Positions 16,333 to 25,644 are shown, numbered from the stretch's first letter. The stretch is DNA of 64,000 nt from OMPR01 sp965183835 (GCA_965183835.1 CBCYME010000027.1:70057-134056); one strand, 5' to 3'. Numbers and translations: made by a program. Notes: generated from the sequence alone by a model not told the origin.

Positions 16333-17091
16333 ATGGCAGAAGAAATGACAATCGAAAACTACCTGGCTGCAGGTGGTGTTCTGACCAACCCGACCAACGT
16401 TCCACCGCGCTATCGCGCTGAACTCATGAAACTGATGGCCACGTTTGTGGACAGTGAACTGGCGGGCGCCGCCGGGTTTGCAGACGTGATCAATTCCGGC
16501 CCCGGTATCAAAGAACGGATCGCTGCGGCCAAGATCGTGCTCGAGAAAACCGATAACGCTGACAAGGTGCTGCGGATCATGGGCGATTTTGGTGCTGATG
16601 CCGATCGCTATGCCAACAACCACCCCTGGACCGCGCGTCTGGATCGTGATGCAGATATCGGAACCTCGCGCAGCGATCATGACATGCGTTTGGCTGTGTT
16701 CAACTATCCTCTTCAAGGCTGGGTTGATTCCGTTGCGATGAACCTATTGATGAGCCGCGCCGTGGTCATTCAGCTGACCGAGTTCTCGATGATTTCGTAT
16801 CAACCGCTTGCCGAGGCGTTCCGCACCATTACGCCCGTCGAAACACGTCACGCTGAATTGGCCGCCGAAGGGACTGTAAAACTGATCGGAGAAGATCAGG
16901 CTCCTGCGCTGCAAGCCTCTATCGACTATTGGTGGCCCCGCGTTGCAGCCAGCTTTGGGTCAACGTCCTCAACCAAAGCGGATTCTTTAAAAGAGATGGG
17001 CCTGCGCAAATCCACCAACGCAGAACTCAAAACGCGCTGGCAGGCCGAAGCAAGCACCCTTTTGGAAAGCTTAGGGCTGAAACGCCCCTAA
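16333..17091 (+). CDS. Extra PaaA/PaaC-like ferritin-fold protein of unknown role
   Basis: A 252-residue helical protein that I place in the PaaA/PaaC superfamily by its position and ferritin-like pattern. Possible iron-ligand residues are Glu42 (VDSELAG), Glu150 (LTEFSM) and the ExxH Glu170-Thr-Arg-His173. The first ExxH is incomplete (Glu42-Leu-Ala-Gly, no His), so it may bind one iron, none, or a different metal. A GGGAGAGGG ribosome site precedes the ATG. It ends the forward paa operon, 12 bp after paaE. It is not one of the named E. coli Paa proteins. It could be a chaperone, an alternative subunit or a second hydroxylase component. Confidence 0.75.
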   Translation: MAEEMTIENYLAAGGVLTNPTNVPPRYRAELMKLMATFVDSELAGAAGFADVINSGPGIKERIAAAKIVLEKTDNADKVLRIMGDFGADADRYANNHPWTARLDRDADIGTSRSDHDMRLAVFNYPLQGWVDSVAMNLLMSRAVVIQLTEFSMISYQPLAEAFRTITPVETRHAELAAEGTVKLIGEDQAPALQASIDYWWPRVAASFGSTSSTKADSLKEMGLRKSTNAELKTRWQAEASTLLESLGLKRP

Positions 17092-17151
17092 CCAATACCC
17101 AAAGCACTCCCGCCCGTCGTCAATGCCCCGGGTGGGGCGTCTCCTCCCGTT

Positions 17152-17190
17152 GGGCCCAGCAATCGCGGCAAAGCCGCGATTGCTGGGCCC
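17152..17190. terminator. Perfect 18-bp hairpin with AAA loop between convergent paa transcripts
   Basis: Arms 17152-17169 and 17173-17190 are exact complements around AAA. It lies between the end of the paralog gene (17091) and the end of paaR (17280), which converge. It shares the left flank TCCCGTTGGGC and the AAA loop with the hairpin at 1416-1458. Confidence 0.6.
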
Positions 17191-17279
17191 GCTGCCGTCC
17201 GCAGGACGCAAGGCTAAAGGCCGCGCAGATTGAAAGCACATACAGATATATTAGAAAAGTAACCGTGCCAGAGGGGCTG

Positions 17280-17876
17280 TTACAGACCCCGCACCCCGTG
17301 CAGGGTCAATTTGGAAACCACCGCAGCATAATCTTCGCGAGCGTCCGGGCCTGCCCCGGCATTCCACATATAATACCAGTTCAGCATGCCAAAAACTGAC
17401 ATCGTCGTCGCCCGCAGCTTGTCGACGTCATGCCCAAACACATCCGGAGCAATCTCGGCAATGATCCCGTTCAGAAATTCCACCATATCGCGCTGATATC
17501 GACGCAGCACCTTTTGCTGCTCTTCTGGCAATGCGGACATGCCACTGGTCTGCACCCGATGCTCATCATCGACGCCTTGATAGGCAAGCAGAATTTCCGC
17601 AATCACTTTGTGTAACCGCTCTTCTGCGTTCAGTCCTTCGATCTGTATACCACAGATCAAATCCCGCAATTCCCGCAGATAGGTTTCGAGGATGTCAAAC
17701 AGGATGGCATCCTTGCTGTCATAATAGTGATAGATGTTCGCCTTGGAGATCCCGCACTCTCGCGCCAGCTGCGTCATCGACGCCCGATCAAACCCTTCGC
17801 GCGCAAACACGCGCGCGGCAGATTTCAAAATCTGAGCACGCTTCTGATCGTAGTCTTTTGCAATCGTGCGGGCCAA
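17280..17876 (-). CDS. paaR: TetR-family regulator of phenylacetate catabolism (PaaR-like)
   Basis: A 198-residue TetR protein. The N-terminal helix-turn-helix (about residues 12-58) contains SAARVFAREGFDRASMTQLARECGISKANIYHYYDSKDAI, close to the PaaR/FadR-like consensus; the rest is the ligand-binding domain. It is the last gene of paaG-paaI-paaK-paaR, starting 3 bp after paaK, hence autoregulated with that operon. PaaR proteins bind phenylacetyl-CoA and release ATTGACCGA-type palindromes. Such sites occur at 20462 and 25679, more weakly at 11294. The ligand is inferred from family and context. Confidence 0.85.
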   Translation of the reverse strand: MARTIAKDYDQKRAQILKSAARVFAREGFDRASMTQLARECGISKANIYHYYDSKDAILFDILETYLRELRDLICGIQIEGLNAEERLHKVIAEILLAYQGVDDEHRVQTSGMSALPEEQQKVLRRYQRDMVEFLNGIIAEIAPDVFGHDVDKLRATTMSVFGMLNWYYMWNAGAGPDAREDYAAVVSKLTLHGVRGL

Positions 17877-17879
17877 ATC

Positions 17880-19190
17880 TTATTCCTTGTCTCGATTATC
17901 AATGACGCGTTGCGCCTTGCCTTCAGAACGGGCAACCTCACCCGGGTCCCCCACCACGATTTCTGTCGAGACACCGACCATATCCTTGATCCGCTTGCTC
18001 AACATCCGCGCCGATGCAGTTTTGCTCAGCTCATCAGCGGCATCCGGGTTTGCCTCAACATAAACGCGCAGCGCATCCATACGGCCAGATTTGTAGAGTT
18101 CAATCTGGAAATGCGGTGATAGTCCGCCCGTCGCCATCAATTGCTCTTCGATCTGGGTTGGAAACACGTTTACACCACGCAGGATGATCATGTCATCTGA
18201 ACGACCGGTGATTTTCTCCATCCGTCGCATAGAACGCGCAGTTCCCGGCAGCAGACGCGTCAGATCGCGGGTCCGATACCGCACCATCGGCAGGCCCTCT
18301 TTGGTCAGCGTGGTGAATACCAGCTCGCCCATTTCGCCATCGGAAACCACCTCGCCCGTCTGGGGATCGATGATTTCAGGATAGAAATGATCCTCCCACA
18401 CGTGCAGGCCATCTTTGGTTTCAACACATTCATTGGCCACTCCCGGCCCCATGATTTCCGACAGTCCATAGATATCGACCGCATGCATATCAAAGGCTTT
18501 CTCGACCTCCAGACGCATCGCATTGGTCCAAGGTTCCGCGCCGAACACACCCACCGACAGAGAGCTGTCGCGCGGATCCAGCCCCTGCTTGTGGAACTCT
18601 TCGAGAATGTTGAGCATATAAGATGGGGTCACCATGATGCCGTCGGGTTTGAAATCGTTGATCAAACCAACCTGTTTCTTCGTCTGACCACCGCCCATGG
18701 GAACAACCGTTGCCCCCAGACGTTCGATGCCGTAATGCGCGCCCAAACCGCCGGTGAACAGACCATAGCCATAGGCATTGTGAACCATATCGCCCCGGCG
18801 CAGGCCCGAGGCCCGCAGCGACCGCGCCAGAAGATCAGCCCAATTGTTGATATCCCCTTCGGTATAGCCGACCACAGTCGCCTTACCGGTAGTCCCAGAC
18901 GAGGCATGCAGGCGGATGATCTGCTCGCGCGGAACAGCAAACAGGCCAAACGGATAGTTGTCACGCAGATCGTTTTTATAGGTGAACGGGAACTTGGACA
19001 GGTCCGCCAGCGACTTCAGATCATCCGGGTGTACACCCGCCTCGTCAAACCGCTGTTTGTACATTGGCACATTGTCATAGGCATGGCGCAACGACCATTT
19101 CATGCGCTCTAACTGGGTCGCACGTATCTCGTCGATCGAAGCAATTTCGATCGGGTCCAGATCGGCCTTGTTTGGGGTCAAATCTTTCAT
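17880..19190 (-). CDS. paaK: Phenylacetate-CoA ligase
   Basis: Activates phenylacetate with ATP and CoA to phenylacetyl-CoA, the first committed step and the source of the PaaR inducer. It has 436 residues. The nucleotide loop SSGTTGK is at residues 97-103, and YGLSEIMGPG and the C-terminal hinge ILRGVNVFPTQIEEQL are typical of PaaK. It begins 15 bp after paaI and ends 3 bp before paaR. A GGAGGAA ribosome site lies upstream of the ATG at 19190. Confidence 0.96.
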   Translation of the reverse strand: MKDLTPNKADLDPIEIASIDEIRATQLERMKWSLRHAYDNVPMYKQRFDEAGVHPDDLKSLADLSKFPFTYKNDLRDNYPFGLFAVPREQIIRLHASSGTTGKATVVGYTEGDINNWADLLARSLRASGLRRGDMVHNAYGYGLFTGGLGAHYGIERLGATVVPMGGGQTKKQVGLINDFKPDGIMVTPSYMLNILEEFHKQGLDPRDSSLSVGVFGAEPWTNAMRLEVEKAFDMHAVDIYGLSEIMGPGVANECVETKDGLHVWEDHFYPEIIDPQTGEVVSDGEMGELVFTTLTKEGLPMVRYRTRDLTRLLPGTARSMRRMEKITGRSDDMIILRGVNVFPTQIEEQLMATGGLSPHFQIELYKSGRMDALRVYVEANPDAADELSKTASARMLSKRIKDMVGVSTEIVVGDPGEVARSEGKAQRVIDNRDKE

Positions 19191-19205
19191 GGGTTCCTCC
19201 TCGGC

Positions 19206-19640
19206 TCAGGACTCGTCGAACAGAGAGCCCTTGATCGCGCGGGAAAAACCCCGAAATTCCGCGATCTTACGGCCGTCCTGATTGGTTACTGTCACATCAT
19301 AAATTCCGCTGCGCCCGGTCAGGCTCAGCTCGGTCGCTTTGGCAATCAACCGGTCTCCCAACTGTCCCGGCGCAGTAAAGCTGATCACATTGTGCTGTGC
19401 CACGGTAGACTGATTGCGGCTATTGCAAGCAAAGGCAAAGGCGCTGTCCGCCAACATGAACGTTACCCCCCCATGGCAAATGGCGTGGCCATTGCAATGA
19501 TGGGCCGCGACGGTCATTTCCAGTGTCGCGGTGGCCTCATCAATATGGGTGATCTCCATCCCTGCCCACTGCGAGGCCTGATCCCCATCCCACATCGCCT
19601 GTGCGGCGCGTTCTGCACGTTCCTTTGGCGTCATGCTCAT
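19206..19640 (-). CDS. paaI: Hydroxyphenylacetyl-CoA thioesterase PaaI
   Basis: Hotdog thioesterase of 144 residues that rescues CoA from dead-end ring-hydroxylated or epoxide-derived phenylacetyl-CoA. The signature HAICHGGVTFMLADSAFAFACN is clear, with the active-site Asp in LADSAF, and the last strand is FRGFSRAIKG. Its ATG overlaps the paaG stop by 4 bp. Confidence 0.93.
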   Translation of the reverse strand: MSMTPKERAERAAQAMWDGDQASQWAGMEITHIDEATATLEMTVAAHHCNGHAICHGGVTFMLADSAFAFACNSRNQSTVAQHNVISFTAPGQLGDRLIAKATELSLTGRSGIYDVTVTNQDGRKIAEFRGFSRAIKGSLFDES

Positions 19641-20422
19641 TTACCCTGAAATTTGGGGGCGCGTTTTTCAAGGAATGACGAAACGCCTTCGGCGTAATCC
19701 TCGCTTTCACCACAGGTTTTCATAGCGTCGGCCTCCATTTCCAGGTGATCCGCCAACGTGTCCACAGCGGCGGCCTGAATGCATTGCTTCGTCAAGCCCA
19801 GTCCCAATGTCGGACCATCGGCCAGCTTGGCGGTCAGCGCGCGCGCCTCTTCCATCAACTGATCATCAGCAACCGCTTTCCAAATCAGCCCCCAATCCTC
19901 GGCCTGTTTTGCGAGCAACGGCTGCGCAGTAAAAGCCAGCCCTTTGGCGCGTGCCTCACCCAGCAGACGTGGCAAGTGCCACGATCCGCCTGTGTCAGGG
20001 ATCAGACCCACCTTAGAAAACGACTGAATGAACTTGGCGCTTTCAGCAGCCAACACCATGTCACAGGCCAGCGCCACATTGGCCCCCGCCCCCGCAGCAA
20101 CCCCGTTCACCGCGCAGATGACCGGAAAATCAAGCGAGCGGATCAGGTTAACCAATGGGGCATAAAATGTGCGCACGGTTTTTGACAAATCTGGCGGGCC
20201 ATCCATCTTGGACGGATCACGATCCCCCAGATCCTGCCCCGCACAAAACCCGCGCCCTGCCCCGGTCAACAGCACCGCACGCGCGCCATTATCGCGGGCC
20301 CCTTCCAGAGTCGCACGCAATGCATAGTGCATCTCGTCATTAAAGCTATTCAGACGATCAGGGCGGTTAAGGGTGATTTCAACCCAATTTCCATGATCTT
20401 GCGCAAGAATCGTATCACTCAT
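19637..20422 (-). CDS. paaG: 2-(1,2-epoxy-1,2-dihydrophenyl)acetyl-CoA isomerase PaaG
   Basis: Crotonase-fold isomerase converting the ring epoxide to oxepin-CoA. The ATG at 20422 (MSDTILAQDHGNW) gives 261 residues; longer frames reach back through the operator at 20462 and are unlikely to be translated. Oxyanion motifs FCAGQDLGDRD and GVAAGAGANVALACDM, and the catalytic-region SKVGLIPDTGGSWHLPRL with PaaG's Asp, are present. It is the first gene of the minus-strand paaGIKR operon, divergent from the paaF/H fusion gene and sharing its operator. Confidence 0.93.
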   Translation of the reverse strand: MSDTILAQDHGNWVEITLNRPDRLNSFNDEMHYALRATLEGARDNGARAVLLTGAGRGFCAGQDLGDRDPSKMDGPPDLSKTVRTFYAPLVNLIRSLDFPVICAVNGVAAGAGANVALACDMVLAAESAKFIQSFSKVGLIPDTGGSWHLPRLLGEARAKGLAFTAQPLLAKQAEDWGLIWKAVADDQLMEEARALTAKLADGPTLGLGLTKQCIQAAAVDTLADHLEMEADAMKTCGESEDYAEGVSSFLEKRAPKFQGK

Positions 20423-20461
20423 GTCAGACCCGCTTTTCATATGTTTCGACAAAACTGTTGC

Positions 20462-20483
20462 ATTAACCGAACGGTTGGTCAAT
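20462..20483. promoter_or_regulatory. PaaR-type operator in the paaG / fusion-gene divergent promoter
   Basis: ATTAACCGA-N4-TTGGTCAAT lies about midway between the starts at 20422 and 20527. It matches the perfect palindrome before paaZ (25679-25700) at 18 of 22 positions. One bound TetR dimer could control both directions. Confidence 0.75.
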
Positions 20484-20526
20484 AAATTTCTTGAATATGA
20501 CGAATCTCCGATACGAGGGCACGGAT

Positions 20527-22557
20527 ATGACCGCCAGCACAGTTGTGAACGTAACACGGGATGGCGATATCGCCTGGGTCGAGATTGCTAATCCTCCGGT
20601 CAATGCAACATCGACCGCAGTGCGTGCCGGGCTGGCGAATGCCATAGCCGAAGTGCAAGGCGCCCGCGTTGCGATCCTGACCTGTGCCGGGCGCACCTTT
20701 GTCGCGGGCGGTGACATGTCCGAATTTGATCGCCCCGCCGAAGAGCCCCACCTGCCCGACGTGGTGCAGATGTTAGAGGACAGCGAAACACCCTTTATCG
20801 CCGCCATGCACGGCACAGTTCTGGGCGGCGGGTTAGAGATCGCCATGGGCTGCGCATGGCGCATCGCGGTCGAAGGCACCAAATTCGGCCTGCCCGAGGT
20901 CAACGTGGGCCTGATCCCCGGCGCTGGTGGCACCCAACGCGCGCCGCGTCTGGTTGGTATGTCCGCCGCCATAGATCTGGCGTGTTCGGGGAAGATCATC
21001 CCCGCCACGCAGATGCTGCAACTGGGCGGCATTGATCAGATCACAAGCGGAGATCTGAAAGAGGTCGCGCGTGCCTTTGCCGCCGACCTGCCCCAGCGCC
21101 CCATCAAAATCCGTGACCGCACGGTTGCCGCCTTGGATGTCGACGCCTATGTCGCAGCAGAAACCGTGCTGAAAAAACGCGCCAAAGGCCAGCAATCGCC
21201 CCTGTTGAACCTTGAAGCGCTGCAATGGGCCGCCCTGCCCTTTGCCGAAGGACAGCCAAAGGAACGCGCCCGCCATCTTGAGCTGCGCAAATCCTCTGAG
21301 AGCCAAGCACTGCGCTATGCGTTTTTTGCCGAACGCGCCGTCAGCAAGCCCAAAGCCATCGAAGGCATCGCGCCCCGCGACCTGAACCACGTTGCTATCG
21401 TTGGCGGCGGTTTGATGGGTGCGGGGATCGCCATGGCCTGTTTGACGGGCGGACTAACCGTTACCGTGATTGAACGCGACGCCGAAGCCGCCGCCAGCGC
21501 GCAGGCTCGTGTCGTCGGGTTGATCGAAGGTGGCGTAAAGCGGGGCAAAATCTCTCCCGCCAAACAGGCGGATATGCTGCAACGCCTGATCACAACGGAC
21601 ACCTATGCCGATGCCGCCCCTGTGGATCTGGCGCTCGAGGCGGTATTCGAAGATCTGGATGTCAAACGCTCTGTGTTCCAGCAACTGGCCTCGGTGGTAT
21701 CCAAGGACGCAATCCTTGCCACCAACACCTCTTACCTTGATCCAACGCGGATCTTTGACGGCATCCCCAACCTGTCACGCTGTGTCGGGCTGCACTTCTT
21801 TAGCCCCGCCCATGTGATGAAGCTGCTGGAAATCGTCAAAACCCCATACACCGCCCCCGAGGTTCTGGCCACCGGGTTTGCCCTTGGCAAACGCCTGCGC
21901 AAGATCTCGGTCCTGTCGGGCATCTGCGACGGGTTCATCGGCAACCGCATGTTGGCCGCGTATCGGCGCGAAGCGGAATACCTGCTGGCCGACGGCGCCC
22001 TGCCGCACGAGGTTGACGCCGCCGCACGCGGCGCAGGTCTGCCCATGGGGCCGTTTGAGCTGCAGGACCTGACCGGACTGCAAATCGCTTGGGCCAACCG
22101 CAAACGCCAAGCCGCAACGCGTGACCCCAACGAACGCTACGAACGTATTGCCGACACGCTGTGTGAAATGGATCGTTTGGGCCAGCGCGCAGGCAAAGGC
22201 TGGTACACCTATGCCAAGGGCAACCGCACCCCACAGAGGGATCCCGAGGTGGACAAGCTGGTCCTGCAATACTCCACAGAGCGCGGCATCACCCGCCGTG
22301 CATACTCAACACAAGAAATCGCCGATCGCCTGATCGCCGTGCTCGCCAACGAGGGCGCTCGTATTGTCGCCGAAGGCATCGCCGAGCGGGCTGAAGACGT
22401 GGATATGGTCAAGCTTCACGGCTACGGCTTCCCACGCTGGCGCGGCGGACCGATGCATCTCGCTGGTCAAATAGGGTGGGAAAAAATTAACGAAATCATG
22501 AAGTTGGTATCTGATGAAAGTCCAAACTCCTGGACACTCGCAGAGCCTGCAACCTGA
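20527..22557 (+). CDS. Fused enoyl-CoA hydratase / 3-hydroxyacyl-CoA dehydrogenase of the paa cluster
   Basis: The 676-residue protein has a crotonase domain (TFVAGGDMSEF; LGGGLEIAMGC; LPEVNVGLIPGAGG), an NAD-binding dehydrogenase domain (GGGLMGAGIAMA near residue 297) and C-terminal dehydrogenase repeats (GFIGNRM; HGYGFPRWRGGP). The ATG at 20527 is chosen for its GAGGG ribosome site; an ATG at 20497 is an alternative. No separate paaF or paaH exists in the window. This fusion therefore probably does both steps, 2,3-dehydroadipyl-CoA hydration and 3-hydroxyadipyl-CoA oxidation (inferred). It shares architecture with the protein at 7821-9914. Confidence 0.88.
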   Translation: MTASTVVNVTRDGDIAWVEIANPPVNATSTAVRAGLANAIAEVQGARVAILTCAGRTFVAGGDMSEFDRPAEEPHLPDVVQMLEDSETPFIAAMHGTVLGGGLEIAMGCAWRIAVEGTKFGLPEVNVGLIPGAGGTQRAPRLVGMSAAIDLACSGKIIPATQMLQLGGIDQITSGDLKEVARAFAADLPQRPIKIRDRTVAALDVDAYVAAETVLKKRAKGQQSPLLNLEALQWAALPFAEGQPKERARHLELRKSSESQALRYAFFAERAVSKPKAIEGIAPRDLNHVAIVGGGLMGAGIAMACLTGGLTVTVIERDAEAAASAQARVVGLIEGGVKRGKISPAKQADMLQRLITTDTYADAAPVDLALEAVFEDLDVKRSVFQQLASVVSKDAILATNTSYLDPTRIFDGIPNLSRCVGLHFFSPAHVMKLLEIVKTPYTAPEVLATGFALGKRLRKISVLSGICDGFIGNRMLAAYRREAEYLLADGALPHEVDAAARGAGLPMGPFELQDLTGLQIAWANRKRQAATRDPNERYERIADTLCEMDRLGQRAGKGWYTYAKGNRTPQRDPEVDKLVLQYSTERGITRRAYSTQEIADRLIAVLANEGARIVAEGIAERAEDVDMVKLHGYGFPRWRGGPMHLAGQIGWEKINEIMKLVSDESPNSWTLAEPAT

Positions 22558-22643
22558 TGAAATAAGATCAAGCCGACGGTTGATAGTTACAAAACCAACC
22601 ATTAACCGACATCACCAATACCATTTTTGAGGGAGGAAACCCA

Positions 22644-23666
22644 ATGGTGAAAATGACTAAACTGACCACTCTGCTGGCCTCAGCAGCCCTGGCCGTAACA
22701 GGTGTCGCAGCCTTTGCCGCGGACCACACACTGACGATTTCCAGCTGGGCGCCACCCACCCACGGCATCAACGCCAAGATGTGGCCCAAGTTCGTTGAAA
22801 TGGTCGAAGAGGCCACAGACGGCAAAGTCACCGCCGAACTGAAATTGGGCATTGCCCCTCCTCCTGCACAGATGGACCTGATCCAAGATGGCGCGGCTGA
22901 TGCTTCGATCATCTTCCACGGCTACCAGCCCGGTCGTTTCGTCACCACCAAGCTGATCGAGCTGCCCGGCTATGAGGGTTCCGCCGAGGCCGCTTCGGTT
23001 GCTTACTGGCGCGCTTACGAAAAGTTCTTGTCCAAAGCCAACGAGCACCGCGGCGTCAAGCTGATCGCCCTGCACACACACGGCCCTGCTCAGCTGCACT
23101 CGAATGCTGCCGTGACTGACATGAGCCAGATTTCGGGTCTCAAGGTCCGCATCCCCGGCGGCGTTGGTGGCGATGTAGGCTCTGCTCTGGGCGCGACAGG
23201 CATCAAAGTTCCTGCGCCTAAAGTGTACGAAACACTGGCCTCAAACGCAGCCGACGGCGTTGTCATGCCGATGGAATCACGCAAAGGCTTCAAACTGACC
23301 GAAGTTGCCAAGAACGTGTACGAAGTTCCCGGTGGCCTGTATCGTGGGTCGTTCGCCTTCATCATGAACGAAGACACCTTTGCCGATCTGCCTGCCGATC
23401 TTCAGGCCGCGCTGGACGACAAAGTGTTCGGTGAACCCCTGAGCCGCGAAATCGGCAAGATCTGGGACGAGATCGACGCCATCGGCCGTGAAGCAACCAC
23501 CGCGACAGAGGGCAACGCGATCAACGCCGCCTCGGCTGCGGATCTGGAAAAATTCAACGCCATCGCAGCTGACGTGCGCACCAAGGTCATCGCCGAAGTG
23601 TCCGACGCCGGCATCGACGCGCAGGCCGCGTACGACCAGATCAAAGCCGACATGGCCGCGAACTAA
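22644..23666 (+). CDS. dctP: TRAP transporter substrate-binding protein (DctP family)
   Basis: Periplasmic solute receptor of 340 residues. A signal peptide with positive start and hydrophobic core ends near AAFAADHTLT. The mature part has SSWAPPTHGINAKMWPKF and the PGGVGGDVGSALGATGIKVPAPKVYETL block typical of DctP, including the conserved substrate-anion Arg region (LKVRIPGG). GGGAGGAAA is a strong ribosome site. It is followed by both membrane subunits. Position between paa genes suggests an aromatic acid such as phenylacetate as substrate; that is inference. ATTAACCGA, the left half of the PaaR site, occurs at 22601-22609. Confidence 0.93.
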   Translation: MVKMTKLTTLLASAALAVTGVAAFAADHTLTISSWAPPTHGINAKMWPKFVEMVEEATDGKVTAELKLGIAPPPAQMDLIQDGAADASIIFHGYQPGRFVTTKLIELPGYEGSAEAASVAYWRAYEKFLSKANEHRGVKLIALHTHGPAQLHSNAAVTDMSQISGLKVRIPGGVGGDVGSALGATGIKVPAPKVYETLASNAADGVVMPMESRKGFKLTEVAKNVYEVPGGLYRGSFAFIMNEDTFADLPADLQAALDDKVFGEPLSREIGKIWDEIDAIGREATTATEGNAINAASAADLEKFNAIAADVRTKVIAEVSDAGIDAQAAYDQIKADMAAN

Positions 23667-23748
23667 GTTCTGATCGACGATCAGGGCCGCCCATCCGTGG
23701 CGGCCCTGCTTACCCCCGATCTGCCAATCCCCCGTGGGAGGAGCCCGC

Positions 23749-24255
23749 ATGACCCCCCTGATCCACCTCATCCGCCGCGCCAGCGCCCTGCCCGTTTTCG
23801 TGGCCTGCGCCGCGCTGTTCGCTCTGATGGTGATGACATTCTGCGACGTCATCCTACGATCCGTTTTCAATTCCCCGATCGAGGCCGCGACCGAGCTGAC
23901 CCGCATTCTGATGGCTATTCTGGTGTTTTCCGTAATGCCAATCATTTCCGTGAGCGATGGCCATATCGCAGTCGATCTGACCGACGGAATTTTCCACCGC
24001 CTGCGTCTCAGCCGCCTGCGTGATGGAATTCTCTATATCGTCAGCGGCATACTGCTGTTCTGGCCTATTCAACGCATCTGGATTTTGTCCGAACGCGCCC
24101 GTGATTACGGCGATGTCACCGAATATCTCTCGATCCCGACATATTACATCGGCTGGTTCATTACTGTGTCTCTGGCCATCACCGCGATTGCCATGATCAT
24201 CACCGGCATCCTTCACCTTTTTGCCCCTAAATTGCTGTCGGAGTCCGCACAATGA
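23749..24255 (+). CDS. dctQ: TRAP transporter small permease (DctQ family)
   Basis: A 168-residue membrane protein with four predicted hydrophobic segments, the small subunit that joins receptor and large permease. Family features include VMTFCDVILRSVFNSPIEAATELTRILMAILVF. The ATG at 23749 is chosen because GGAGGAG ends 5 bases upstream. Its end overlaps dctM by 4 bp (ATGA). Confidence 0.9.
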   Translation: MTPLIHLIRRASALPVFVACAALFALMVMTFCDVILRSVFNSPIEAATELTRILMAILVFSVMPIISVSDGHIAVDLTDGIFHRLRLSRLRDGILYIVSGILLFWPIQRIWILSERARDYGDVTEYLSIPTYYIGWFITVSLAITAIAMIITGILHLFAPKLLSESAQ

Positions 24256-25604
24256 CCGCCGCCCTTATCGGATTTGCCCTTGTCCTGGTGCTTGTGCTCG
24301 TGCGCATGCCCATCGTTTTTGCCATGGGCCTCGTCGGCACGCTGGGCTTCGCCTACGAACGCGGCGGCTCGATCTTTTCTGAGCGCGGCCTCAAGGCGGC
24401 GATGTCGATGGTGGGTCGTCAAACCATGGACACCGCACAGGATTACGGCCTGTCCGTTGTGCCACTGTTCATCCTGATGGGTCTGTTTGTGAACAAAGGC
24501 GGCATGGCGAAAGAGCTTTATGCAGTCTCCAACGCCTTTCTTGGCCATATGCGCGGTGGCATCGCCATGGCAACCGTCGCGGCCTGCGGTGGATTTTCAG
24601 CCATCTGTGGATCGTCGCTCGCAACAGCGGCCACCATGTCCAAGGTCGCAATGCCCGAAATGCGCCGTTATGGTTACTCCGATGAACTGTCGACCGCATC
24701 CATCGCGGCAGGCGGCACACTCGGCATCCTGATCCCGCCGTCGGTGATCTTGGTGATTTATGGCCTGTTGACCGAAACGTCTATTGGCAAACTGTTCATG
24801 GCAGGGGTTCTGCCCGGTATATTGGGCATCCTGTTCTATCTCTTTGCCGTCCGCTGGACCGTCTGGCGCAACCCTGAATCCGGTCCTGCGGGTGAACGAG
24901 CCGGATGGGGTGAACGCGTTAAGGCACTTGGCTCTGTCTGGGCTGTGCTGTTGCTGTTCTTCCTCGTCATCGGCGGGTTGTACGGCGCGTTTGATTTCGA
25001 ACCGCTGAATCTGACCTTCTCCCCGACCGAAGCCGCAGGCATGGGCGCTGCTGGTGCCTTTCTGATCGCTCTCTTCCGGGGTGGGCTGACCTTTGGCGGC
25101 ATTTTTGAGGTTCTCAAAGAAACCTCTTTCACCGCCGCGTCCCTATTTGCCGTCCTGATCGGCGCACAGGTGTTTTCAAACTTCATCAACCTTGCAGGCC
25201 TGCCCGAGGCCCTGATCGCCATGGTCACCGCCTATGAGGTGCCCCCCTTTGCAGTCATCCTGATGATCCTCGGCATCTATATCATCCTTGGCTGTGTCTT
25301 TGAATCGCTGTCGATGCTGTTGCTGACCGTGCCAATCTTCTTCCCGTTGGTCACGTCGCTGGGCTATGACCCGATCTGGTTCGGCATTGTGGTTGTGGTG
25401 GTCACCGAAATTTCACTCATCACACCCCCGGTTGGATTGAACGTGTTCATTCTAAAAGGGGTCGTTGGGGATGTTTCAACCGCCACTATCTTCAAGGGCG
25501 TCACCCCCTTCTGGACCGCAGATATCTTCCGATTAGCGCTAATTGTCCTGGTCCCCTGGGTGGTTCTGGTTTTGCCAAATTACTTTGGCTCCCTCGGGCA
25601 CTGA
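24252..25604 (+). CDS. dctM: TRAP transporter large permease (DctM family)
   Basis: Sodium-coupled translocation subunit of 450 residues with about a dozen hydrophobic helices. Typical DctM signatures are GRQTMDTAQDYGLSVVPLFILMG, GGFSAICGSSLATAATM, AAGGTLGILIPPSVILVIYG and the C-terminal TEISLITPPVGLNVFILKG. It overlaps dctQ by 4 bp and is followed by a strong terminator, so dctPQM ends as its own unit before paaZ. Confidence 0.95.
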   Translation: MTAALIGFALVLVLVLVRMPIVFAMGLVGTLGFAYERGGSIFSERGLKAAMSMVGRQTMDTAQDYGLSVVPLFILMGLFVNKGGMAKELYAVSNAFLGHMRGGIAMATVAACGGFSAICGSSLATAATMSKVAMPEMRRYGYSDELSTASIAAGGTLGILIPPSVILVIYGLLTETSIGKLFMAGVLPGILGILFYLFAVRWTVWRNPESGPAGERAGWGERVKALGSVWAVLLLFFLVIGGLYGAFDFEPLNLTFSPTEAAGMGAAGAFLIALFRGGLTFGGIFEVLKETSFTAASLFAVLIGAQVFSNFINLAGLPEALIAMVTAYEVPPFAVILMILGIYIILGCVFESLSMLLLTVPIFFPLVTSLGYDPIWFGIVVVVVTEISLITPPVGLNVFILKGVVGDVSTATIFKGVTPFWTADIFRLALIVLVPWVVLVLPNYFGSLGH

Positions 25605-25613
25605 CACTGACAC

Positions 25614-25644
25614 TCGGCCGGAGCGACCCCCTCGCTCCGGCCGA
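25614..25644 (+). terminator. 13-bp GC-rich terminator after dctM
   Basis: Arms 25614-25626 and 25632-25644 are exact complements around five C residues and are followed by TTTCGT. It begins 10 bp after the dctM stop and separates the TRAP genes from the paaZ promoter. Confidence 0.8.
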
